Origin: Gammaproteobacteria bacterium | GTDB taxonomy: Bacteria > Pseudomonadota > Gammaproteobacteria > UWMA-0217 | NCBI GenBank assembly: GCA_011330835.1 | Contig: DRPO01000065.1 | Span: 1-7,446, forward strand | Reading direction: 5' to 3' | Length of the DNA stretch: 7,446 nt | Part shown: one piece after another, positions 1 to 6,365 of the stretch | Layout of the letters: each line of letters starts with the position of its first letter | How positions within the stretch are numbered: the stretch's first letter is position 1 | Position numbers and translations under genes: made by a program | Notes under the pieces: generated by a model | What the model was told of the DNA's origin: nothing | Seen by the model: only the letters and a program-made list of their open reading frames with translations | Database searches by the model: none

Positions 1-1453
1 ATTCGACCGCGATCAGTACGCTCCGACCCTTGTCGCGCATCTCGCGGGCGCGATCCAGCGCGGCGGTCCATTTTTGCTCTCGGTCGGGGAACAGGCGGCG
101 GCCCAGGTCGCGGCGCTGGCAGGGCAGGCGCAGCGGTACGCGGCTGGTCGGCAGACGGTAGGCGTCGAGCAGTTCGCGGCGGTCCTCGTGGAGGGTGGCG
201 CTGGTTCCGGCCAGCCGCAGGTAGCGGGGGAAGAATTGCTGGTAGCTGATGCGCGCCAGTTGTTCGAGTTCTTCGCTGGGCGTCAGCGATTCCTTCAGCT
301 CCAGCAGTTGGTGGATGCCCTGCGACCACTTGCGGCCCTCGGCCAGCCTGCCGGTGACGGCGTCGATGATGTGGATCTCGCCGGATTTGACGAGGTAGTC
401 GCGGTCGCGTTCGAACAGGCGCAGCGCGGCCAGCGCCTGTTCGATCAGGTGATTGCGGAAGCGTTCGACCCGCCAGAGTCCGGAACGCTCGCGGCTGGCC
501 TCCTCGACCCGCGCCTGACCGGCGTCGGTCAGTTCGACGCGGCGTTGCGCCGGCCAGAGTTCGAAGTCTTCGCCAGGGATCAGTTGGCGCGCGATCTCCA
601 GCGCGAGCGCCAGATGCGCGGTCTCCAGCAGGGGCTTGCCTTGCCGGGAGAGGATGAACGGGGTCAGGGCTTCGTCCAGCAGGATGCTGTCCGCCTCGTC
701 GATGAGGGCGAAATGCAGGCCGCGCAGCACGGGCAACTCGGCGATGCCGGTCTGCGTCATCGCATCGGCGAGCTGGCGCAGCGGCTCGGGATGACGCTGC
801 GCCCGGGTGGTGTCGCGCAGGTAGTCGAACACCACTTCGTGGGCGGTGCTGAAGGTCAGGTCGGCGAGGTAGTTCTCGCGCCGTTCGGCGTTGTCCATCG
901 CGGTGGCGATGACGCCGACCCGCAGTCCCAGTCTGGCGGCGATCGGTCGCGCGGCGTCCGCGTCGCGTTGCGCCAGGTAGTCGTTGGCGGTCAGCACATG
1001 AACCGGGATGCCCGCGAGCGCGGCGGCGCAGGCGGCGAGCTGAATCGCCAGCGACTTGCCTTCGCCGGTCTGCATCTCCGCCAGCCCCTCGTCCAGCATG
1101 ATGCGCGCCGCGATGATCTGGGTGTCGTAGGCCCGGAGCCCCGTCTGCCGGAAAATGGCGTGGCTGACCAGCGCCACCGCGCGGATGGACGCGGCATGGG
1201 CGAGGCCGCGCTGGCGCAGTTCCCGACGGGTTTGCGCAAGGATGGCGTCGAACACCGCCGGACTGGCGCGTTCGAGCGCGGCGGCGAACGCTTGAACCTC
1301 GTTCGCGAAGGCCTGATGCCGGGACAGCGGTTTTCGTTGCAGACGGGCTTCCAGCTGTCGCGCCCGACGCTTGAGCCAAGCCAGGGATTCGCGCGGTTCG
1401 GGGCGTCGCTCCGCGCGAACGCCGTGGCTCAGGGGGAGGCCGAGGCTGCTCAT
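1..1453 (-). CDS. Divergent SecA-type protein translocase ATPase (partial, C-terminus outside the window)
   Basis: SecA is the cytoplasmic ATPase that pushes unfolded preproteins through SecYEG. The 484 residues visible here follow the SecA order. A helical N-terminus of about 100 residues is followed by Walker A MQTGEGKS (127-134), TANDYLAQRDAD (155-166) and the FDYLRD motif. Walker B DEAD (252-255) runs into SILLDEALTPFILS, close to the SecA DEVD/IDEARTPLIIS block. A preprotein-crosslinking-type region follows, with IIDAVTGR (D364-R369) and WSQGIHQ, and then LAGTSAT (414-420) in place of SecA's GMTGTA. The order and spacing fit SecA and not a generic helicase. It differs from housekeeping SecA in an N-terminal extension of about 25 residues before Walker A, DEAD instead of DEVD, and GTSAT instead of GMTGTA. 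The start is the ATG at 1453, 13 bases after the upstream stop, with a weak ribosome binding site. The second nucleotide-binding domain, scaffold and C-tail lie beyond position 1. The operon context suggests an accessory SecA, but whether it contacts SecYEG cannot be seen. Confidence 0.88.
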   Translation of the reverse strand, partial: MSSLGLPLSHGVRAERRPEPRESLAWLKRRARQLEARLQRKPLSRHQAFANEVQAFAAALERASPAVFDAILAQTRRELRQRGLAHAASIRAVALVSHAIFRQTGLRAYDTQIIAARIMLDEGLAEMQTGEGKSLAIQLAACAAALAGIPVHVLTANDYLAQRDADAARPIAARLGLRVGVIATAMDNAERRENYLADLTFSTAHEVVFDYLRDTTRAQRHPEPLRQLADAMTQTGIAELPVLRGLHFALIDEADSILLDEALTPFILSRQGKPLLETAHLALALEIARQLIPGEDFELWPAQRRVELTDAGQARVEEASRERSGLWRVERFRNHLIEQALAALRLFERDRDYLVKSGEIHIIDAVTGRLAEGRKWSQGIHQLLELKESLTPSEELEQLARISYQQFFPRYLRLAGTSATLHEDRRELLDAYRLPTSRVPLRLPCQRRDLGRRLFPDREQKWTAALDRAREMRDKGRSVLIAVE

Positions 1454-1466
1454 GACGGACGATCCG

Positions 1467-3608
1467 TCACGCCTGGCCGGAGAAGTGCTTGAGCAGGAGT
1501 TGCTCCCAGCGGATGGCCCATTGTTGCAGCAGGGGCTTGCGGCCATGATCGAAACGCAGCCAGACGCGATTGCCGATATGGTCCACGGTTAGTTCGGGCG
1601 CGGCGAGGTCGACGATGAATACCGGGTTCAGCGTTTTCAGCGCCTTCTCGTCTCCGGGGTCGGTCAGAAACGCGCCGCCGTTGCGCGCCGCCAGCGCGGG
1701 GCTGGGCAGGCGGTTGGAGCCGGCGGGACGGACGCTCAGTAACCGGGCCTGGCGAGCCGGGCGTTGTTCCGTCCTGAAGGTGATCTGGCCGGGATAGCGG
1801 GCGAGCTTTTCGGCGTCGGCCTGCGGTATGGCCGCCCGCAGTCGCAGCGCCGATTCGCCCAGCACGTAACCCAGCGTGTCGCCCTTGTGGAGAAAGCGCC
1901 CTGGCAGGTCGCTCAGTCGGGGGATGAAGAGCCGGCCGGGAATGCTGGCGCGGATCACCAGATCGCCGGTCTGCTCGCGCAGGCGATCCAGTTCGCTGCG
2001 CACCGAGGCCCGTTCCTTCTCCAGTTGACGGGCCCTGGCCGGGTCGTCCTGGCGGGCGGCCTGAAGGCGGATATCGGTGGCGGCGAGCCGCGCCTCCAGT
2101 TGCCGCTGACGGGTATGCAGCAGGTCGTTCCGCAGACGAACCAGGGCCTGCCCCGGCTCGACCGCGGCGCCCTGTTCGACCAGCACTTCGGTCACGAAGC
2201 CGTCGGCGGTGGCGCGCACCCGCGATTCGTCCGGAGCGCGCACGACGCCCTGGGTGAGGGTGGCGAAGGGCGCCGGCAGCAGGGCGACGGCGGCGGTCGC
2301 CGCCAGCAGGCCGACTGTCACCGTCGCCAGGGCGCGTAGTCGGCGGTTGCTCAGCTCCCGAGACGCCCACAGGTAGCGGGCAATGCGCCAGGCGGGCCGT
2401 ATCAGCAGAATAAACAGAAAGTACAGCGCCACGGCGATCGCCAGGGCGCGGGAGATCTTCGCCATCCAGGCGACGATGACCGCCAGAATCAGCCAGCGGT
2501 ATAGCCAGGACGCCGGCCCGTAGATCGCCAGCCACTTGGCTTCGCCGGGGGCGAGATCCAGGTCGGAGGCCCGCGGCGTTTGGAGCAGGAAGCGTTTCGC
2601 CAGCGCGATCCAGTAGCGGGTGCTGCGTCGCGCCAGATCCGGGATTTCCAGCCAGTCGGCGAGGAAGTGGTAGCCGTCGAAACGGATCAGCGGATTGGCG
2701 TTGAACAGCACCGTGGAGAGACCGCTGATGGTCATGACGACGAAGGCGAGATCCCGCGCCAGCCCGTCGCTGACGTTGAGCCAGACGAGAAACGCGATGG
2801 CGGAAAAGGCGACCTCGACGAGAATGCCGGCGGCGCTGACGATCATGCGGGCGTGTTTTTGCGGAAACAGGTTGGCCGCCGAGGCGTTGACATAGGGCAC
2901 GGGCATCAGCGCCAGCAGGCTGACGCCGATTTCCTGAACCTGACCGCCCCAGTGGCGCACCGCCAGCGCGTGGCCCAGCTCGTGACAGAGCTTGACCAGC
3001 GGATAGACGAACCAGACCAGCATCCAGAAGCGGCCCGAGGGCAGGCGGGCGGCGGCGGTCGCCTGGATCTCCGGCCAGTGTTGCAGCGCGAGGACGCCGG
3101 CGGGAATCACCAGCAGCGCCAGCAGCAGCGCGCTGACCCCGTGGAACGCCCAGCCGGTCAGCGGTTCCAGCCAGTCGAGCAGCCGGGTCGGGTTGAACAA
3201 CCGGGCCTTGAACGCGAACGGGTTGACCAGCGACTGGCGTTGCTGGCGATTACGCTTTTCGCGCCGGTAGAACAGTTCCTCGCTGTCCGGCGTCATCGTC
3301 GCCTGGATCAGGTCGGCCTGGTGCAGGCCGCCGATGAGCTGGATGATGTCGTGCTGGCTGGGGGCCTTTTCGCCGAGCTGATCCAGCAGTTGCTCCCACA
3401 GCGCGTTGATGCTCGTTTGACCGTCCAGGCGGCTGGCCAGTTCGTAGGCCAGCGCGTCGAGGCGGTGATGCCGGCCCGTGACCTCGTCTTCGACAATGTG
3501 CCAGACGCGGTTGCGGTACACCTGCCGGTGTAGCTTGAGATGCGGACGGAGCCGGGGCGTGAGTTCCGCGATCCCCGGCCAGTCGGGGCTGAAGAAGCTC
3601 TCGCTCAT
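1467..3608 (-). CDS. PqqD-like / M50 site-2-protease-like metallopeptidase / HlyD-adaptor fusion membrane protein
   Basis: A 713-residue, multi-domain inner-membrane protein of the type annotated as 'putative peptide zinc metalloprotease' or 'M50 family with HlyD domain'. Residues about 20-105 resemble a PqqD-like peptide-binding fold (YRNRVWHIVEDEVTGRHHRL, then helices). Hydrophobic helices follow at about 152-175, 194-218, 226-243, 256-277, 286-304, 368-383, 387-404 and 426-447. The zinc site HELGH (209-213) lies in a helix, and NPLIRFDGYH supplies a probable third ligand, D311, as in M50 peptidases. After the last helix comes a periplasmic adaptor arm: a lipoyl-like half around TADGFVTEVLVEQGAAV (467-483), a charged coiled coil (about 497-548) and the second lipoyl half with beta barrel (about 550-700). 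The ATG start overlaps the upstream stop by 4 bases (ATGA), so translation is probably coupled. All visible zinc ligands are intact, so the peptidase may be active. Its substrate is unknown. Confidence 0.9.
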   Translation of the reverse strand: MSESFFSPDWPGIAELTPRLRPHLKLHRQVYRNRVWHIVEDEVTGRHHRLDALAYELASRLDGQTSINALWEQLLDQLGEKAPSQHDIIQLIGGLHQADLIQATMTPDSEELFYRREKRNRQQRQSLVNPFAFKARLFNPTRLLDWLEPLTGWAFHGVSALLLALLVIPAGVLALQHWPEIQATAAARLPSGRFWMLVWFVYPLVKLCHELGHALAVRHWGGQVQEIGVSLLALMPVPYVNASAANLFPQKHARMIVSAAGILVEVAFSAIAFLVWLNVSDGLARDLAFVVMTISGLSTVLFNANPLIRFDGYHFLADWLEIPDLARRSTRYWIALAKRFLLQTPRASDLDLAPGEAKWLAIYGPASWLYRWLILAVIVAWMAKISRALAIAVALYFLFILLIRPAWRIARYLWASRELSNRRLRALATVTVGLLAATAAVALLPAPFATLTQGVVRAPDESRVRATADGFVTEVLVEQGAAVEPGQALVRLRNDLLHTRQRQLEARLAATDIRLQAARQDDPARARQLEKERASVRSELDRLREQTGDLVIRASIPGRLFIPRLSDLPGRFLHKGDTLGYVLGESALRLRAAIPQADAEKLARYPGQITFRTEQRPARQARLLSVRPAGSNRLPSPALAARNGGAFLTDPGDEKALKTLNPVFIVDLAAPELTVDHIGNRVWLRFDHGRKPLLQQWAIRWEQLLLKHFSGQA

Positions 3609-5380
3609 GTCAGGCCGAGCCAGCGCCAGAGTTGCAGGGAAACCCAGTCGCGGAAGGCTTGCCAGGCGATCCGCAACGGCGGCCGGTCGTCGATATGGAT
3701 CCGGGCGACGCCCTCGAAGCCGGGGCGCAACGGTTGCGCCGGGCTGTCGTCGAAGCGAGCCTCGACCTCGAAGACGTTTCGCTGGTTCTTGATTTGCGCC
3801 ACCGGGCTGATGTGGGTTATCCGGATCGGGTAGTGGCGCGATGGATCGGCGGAAAAGGCGATGAGACCGGTCAGATCCGGCTGGATCTCGTCGATATCGC
3901 GTTCATCCACATCCAGCACAATGCGAAAATCGAGGCTGGGCGTCAACGTCAGCAGATTGTCGCCCTGATCCACTGGCGCGCCCAGCGATTGCGTCAGATC
4001 GCCTTCCAGCACGATGCCGTCCAGCGGCGAGCGCAGCTGGGTGCGGGCGAGTTGCTGCTCGATCAGTTCCAGCTTGGCCGTGGCCTCGGCGATCCCCGCC
4101 TGAATCACGGCCAGTTTGGCGCGGTCGCGCTCGGCCAGGGCCTGCCCGTACTGGCTGTCCAGCTTGTGAATCTCGTTTTCCGCCTTCTCCTTTTCGAGCT
4201 GGAGGTCTTCGTCGTCCAGCTCCACCAGCAGATCGCCCTTGTGAACGCGATCCCCCGGGCGTACGTGAACCTGTTTGATGAAGCCCGACGCGGGGGCCGA
4301 GATGCTGCGCTGCACGCTGCCTTCCAGCCTCGACGGCGTCGTGACCTCGTAAGCCACCGGGACGGTTCCCAGCGCGATGAGCGCCGCCAGCGCGCCGCCG
4401 AACGCCGCTTTCCAGGCCGCGCCCTGGCGCGACAGCAGCCAGCGTTTCCAGCGCGACAGCCGATCCGCCATGCGGTCGGGGAAGGGCTTGCCGGTGCGGT
4501 ATTTCATCTTCAGGATGGGCGCCAGAAAACGGCTGATCTGTTCGAACAGCGCCAGCTCCTCGCTGTCGAACGGCTGGCCGGCCTCGCGCTCGAACAGCAG
4601 CGCGCCGATTACCTCATCGTCGCAGATCAGCGGCGCGGTGCAGAGGCAGCCCGTGTCGAAGCGATCCTTCAGCGCCTCGTGCTTGAGGGTGATGTGACCC
4701 GAGGCCGGGGCGTCCTCCGGTGGCGGAAGAGCGATGAGCGCCGCCTGATCGCTGGCCTCGTCCATGGCCGCGACCACGGCCTGGGAAAACGGCTCGCGCG
4801 GCGCCAGCGCGGCGGTGCGGGAGATGGCTTCAAGGCCCGTCTTGCGCGAGCGCATCATGCCCAGAAAGACGCGCTCGCAATCCAGCTCGGCGGCCAGTTC
4901 GGTGGTCAAGGCCGTCGCAGCGGCGCTGAACCGCTCCGGCGCCAGCGTGGCCGCGATCAGCCGGGTCAGCTTGCCCAGCCGCTCGCGGGTCGAATCCGCC
5001 TCGCCACAATCATTGCGCAGCAACTGCTCAAGCCAGGGAATGCCCTGTTGCAGCCGGTGCAACGCCTGCTTCGCCAGCTCGGTATCGCCCCCCTTGAGCA
5101 AAAAGGCCGCGACGCCGGGCAGCCCCTTGTCCAGCAGCAGCGGATGCGCGATGGTCAGCGCCGATGTCGAAGACTGCCCGTCCGGGCCCTCCACCGCCTT
5201 GATGACCGGCTTGTTGTGCTGGATGGCGAGATTCGCCGCCGCCTCCAGCGCCGGAATGATCGGCGCGTTTCGCGGATGTCCAACCAGGACGGCGTGATCG
5301 GGATCGCCCGACGCCGGGCGCACGGCCCCCGCCAGCGCGCACTGGGTTTGCAGCCATTGGTAGATTGGTTTGCTACTCAT
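3605..5380 (-). CDS. GAF-domain / membrane anchor / HlyD-family periplasmic adaptor protein
   Basis: A 591-residue protein. The first 300 residues are cytoplasmic. Residues 1-130 are unassigned, and about 145-288 look like a GAF sensor domain (FSAAATALTTELAAELDCER, later APLICDDEVIGALLFERE, then a SEELALFEQISRFLAPIL closing helix). One membrane helix follows at about 325-343. Outside the membrane is a membrane-fusion adaptor: lipoyl-type SAPASGFIKQVHVRPGDRV, a coiled coil rich in E, K and Q at about 390-455, the returning RSPLDGIVLEGDL half, then beta-barrel strands ending near GFEGVARIHI. The C-terminus is Trp-rich (WQAFRDWVSLQLWRWLGL). A longer reading starts at a GTG at 5425, but it has no ribosome binding site and abuts the palindromic repeat. 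ATG 5380 is preferred, although its AAGG lies immediately next to the codon. This is the first gene of the operon. GAF fused to HlyD suggests that adaptor function or assembly is tuned by a ligand or partner; the ligand is not predictable. Confidence 0.86.
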   Translation of the reverse strand: MSSKPIYQWLQTQCALAGAVRPASGDPDHAVLVGHPRNAPIIPALEAAANLAIQHNKPVIKAVEGPDGQSSTSALTIAHPLLLDKGLPGVAAFLLKGGDTELAKQALHRLQQGIPWLEQLLRNDCGEADSTRERLGKLTRLIAATLAPERFSAAATALTTELAAELDCERVFLGMMRSRKTGLEAISRTAALAPREPFSQAVVAAMDEASDQAALIALPPPEDAPASGHITLKHEALKDRFDTGCLCTAPLICDDEVIGALLFEREAGQPFDSEELALFEQISRFLAPILKMKYRTGKPFPDRMADRLSRWKRWLLSRQGAAWKAAFGGALAALIALGTVPVAYEVTTPSRLEGSVQRSISAPASGFIKQVHVRPGDRVHKGDLLVELDDEDLQLEKEKAENEIHKLDSQYGQALAERDRAKLAVIQAGIAEATAKLELIEQQLARTQLRSPLDGIVLEGDLTQSLGAPVDQGDNLLTLTPSLDFRIVLDVDERDIDEIQPDLTGLIAFSADPSRHYPIRITHISPVAQIKNQRNVFEVEARFDDSPAQPLRPGFEGVARIHIDDRPPLRIAWQAFRDWVSLQLWRWLGLT

Positions 5381-5434
5381 CCTTGATTGTTGTCCCGAAA
5401 AGCTCCGGTTGCCTCCGCGTTCCACGCAGGGGCT

Positions 5435-5597
5435 ATACTTCCCGCGCCCGAGAATACCCCGTCCAGGGCGTGTAGATTTTCGTCGAGGGCAAGGCGTAAA
5501 AACGCAGGCATAGTGGGTCTACGTCAAGTTTTTACAACGCAGCTATCGGCGAAAAGATGCGCGGCCTGAACGGGGTATTCTCGGGCGCGGGAAGTAT
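5435..5597. repeat. 163-base palindromic, MITE-like element A
   Basis: The outer arms 5435-5467 and 5565-5597 are reverse complements over 33 bases with one mismatch, including a perfect 26-base stretch (5437-5462 with 5572-5597). The inner part is also imperfectly palindromic: TTTTCG (5477-5482) and GTAAAAAC (5497-5504) recur inverted as GTTTTTAC (about 5528-5535) and CGAAAA further right. No open reading frame lies inside. Short palindromes of this architecture in proteobacterial intergenic regions are usually non-autonomous repeats mobilised in trans. It lies 55 bases upstream of the export operon's start codon, so its transcript hairpin or any embedded promoter could affect that operon. 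No clear target-site duplication was seen. Confidence 0.85.
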
Positions 5598-5684
5598 TTC
5601 CTCCTCTTTCGTCTATCGACCGGGCGGGAGGGGGCTTTAGGATTTGGGTCACATTATGTTTTGAGAGCCTGGTGGTTGCGCATC

Positions 5685-5712
5685 TTGTCACGAGGTTGAG
5701 GCTGCCTATTGT
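5685..5712 (+). promoter_or_regulatory. Possible sigma70-type promoter of the antitoxin gene
   Basis: TTGTCA (5685-5690) and TATTGT (5707-5712) are separated by 16 bases and lie 32 bases before the antitoxin start codon. The -35 match is good (5 of 6) and the -10 is moderate (4 of 6). RHH antitoxins usually repress their own promoter, so an operator would be expected around here, but no clear short inverted repeat was recognised. Confidence 0.3.
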
Positions 5713-5732
5713 CTGGGTCATGATGTGTGTAC

Positions 5733-5737
5733 GGAGG
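5733..5737 (+). promoter_or_regulatory. Ribosome binding site of the antitoxin
   Basis: GGAGG lies 7 bases before the ATG at 5745. It decides the start: an in-frame GTG at 5727 would add six residues but lies upstream of this site and has none of its own. Confidence 0.75.
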
Positions 5738-5744
5738 CAGCGCC

Positions 5745-5960
5745 ATGAATATTACTTTGTCGATAGATGAGAATCTTGTGTCGGAAGCGCGCAAGATCGC
5801 CCAGAGTATGGGGAAAAGCCTCGACCAGTTGATTCAGGAAGATCTGGAGCGCCTGATCAGAAAGCATCATCTCGAAGCAGATTTGCGTGAATTTCGGTCG
5901 CTGGACGGGAAAGGGCATTCACAGAGTTGGCGATTCGACCGCGAGAGTATCTACAGATGA
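5745..5960 (+). CDS. Ribbon-helix-helix antitoxin-like protein (VapB-like / DUF6364-like)
   Basis: A 71-residue protein beginning MNITLSIDENLVSEARKIAQ, which fits a ribbon-helix-helix DNA-binding fold: a short beta strand (2-7), helix A (about 9-21), then SMGKSLDQLIQEDLERLIRK as the turn and helix B. The remaining 28 residues are polar and charged, as in antitoxin tails that wrap the toxin. Such proteins normally neutralise a PIN-domain ribonuclease and repress their own operon. The stop codon overlaps an ATG (ATGA at 5957-5960), the usual coupling to a toxin gene, but only a relic of the toxin follows. The gene is clearly less GC-rich than the minus-strand genes around it, consistent with transfer. 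Assignment to VapB-like versus another RHH subgroup is inferred. Confidence 0.78.
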   Translation: MNITLSIDENLVSEARKIAQSMGKSLDQLIQEDLERLIRKHHLEADLREFRSLDGKGHSQSWRFDRESIYR

Positions 5961-6096
5961 GACTTGCATTTGAGGTATTTCTGGTTGCGAAAAGATTATT
6001 TCCGAGGCGCTGGATATCTCACAGGATCGTGGTTTCTCGCTTGGCTCTGGTTCTAAGCCAAATCTTCTTCAGTTATCCGTTTCCGCCACCCAATGA
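5957..6096 (+). pseudogene. Relic of a PIN-domain toxin gene (internally deleted and frameshifted)
   Basis: At the coupled ATG (5957) translation gives MRLAFE, which resembles the MRxxFDTN start of PIN toxins but lacks the DTN that should follow. From about 5986 a different frame reads C-EKIISEALDISQDRGFS, like the helix that in PIN toxins precedes the WDALI/WDSLI catalytic block. Here it continues as LGSGSKPN and ends at TGA 6094-6096, with no Trp-Asp. The open 5957 frame runs to 6127 but gives an Arg/Pro-rich, unrecognisable product. A full PIN toxin needs about 130-140 residues; fewer than 50 codons of relic remain. The catalytic acids are missing, so no active RNase is expected. The resemblance was judged by eye and could be wrong. 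The 3' end overlaps the last codons of the convergent gene. Confidence 0.5.
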
Positions 6097-6365
6097 GCGA
6101 TCCTTGCCGCGATCAGGGCCGCGATGATCGCCGCGCCCGCGTAGAGCGCGATCGATAGCGGGGAGGCGTCGTATCGCCAGGTCGCCCGCAGTAGCTTGAA
6201 CAGGGCAATGGTCAGCGGGCCGAAACCGAGCAGGAAGGCGGACCACCAGAGCAGCAGCCGACCGCCGACGCCCATCTCGCGCGGTTCGATTCTTCCGGAG
6301 AAACGCAGGAACAGCAGCGTGGCCGCGCTGGCGATGATGAGCACTCCTGTCAGCAACGATTTCAC
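6069..6365 (-). CDS. Small membrane protein of unknown function (three predicted helices)
   Basis: A 98-residue protein I do not recognise. Hydrophobic segments lie at about 3-21 (LLTGVLIIASAATLLFLRF), 36-60 (LLLWWSAFLLGFGPLTIALFKLL) and 69-90 (PLSIALYAGAAIIAALIAARIA), linked by short polar loops with Arg and Glu. There are no cysteines and no visible catalytic motif. The start is a GTG at 6365 that overlaps the previous gene's stop (GTGA, 4 bases). AAGGAG at 6377-6382 serves as ribosome binding site at 11 bases, so expression is probably coupled to the glycosylase-like gene. The last 28 bases face the convergent toxin relic. The reading frame keeps the GC-rich codon use of the neighbouring minus-strand genes, which supports it being real. 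Confidence 0.62.
   Translation of the reverse strand: MKSLLTGVLIIASAATLLFLRFSGRIEPREMGVGGRLLLWWSAFLLGFGPLTIALFKLLRATWRYDASPLSIALYAGAAIIAALIAARIAHWVAETDN

Noticed and set aside
74..1492. Long plus-strand open frame (472 residues)
   Set aside because: Low-complexity Gln/Gly/Arg-rich shadow of the SecA-like gene, which has clear motifs on the opposite strand.
2580..3533. Plus-strand open frame (317 residues)
   Set aside because: Antisense shadow of the M50-HlyD gene with biased Gln/Asp/Arg composition.
3632..5386. Long plus-strand open frame (584 residues)
   Set aside because: Arg/Gln/Gly-rich antisense shadow of the GAF-HlyD gene; no recognisable motif or start signal.
5381..5425. N-terminal extension of the GAF-HlyD protein from GTG 5425
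   Set aside because: No ribosome binding site before the GTG, it abuts the palindromic element, and the added 15 residues look non-coding.
6041..6061. TTGGCT / AGCCAA inverted repeat as a terminator between convergent genes
   Set aside because: Only a 6-bp stem with a 9-base loop and no T-run; it is inside the toxin relic.
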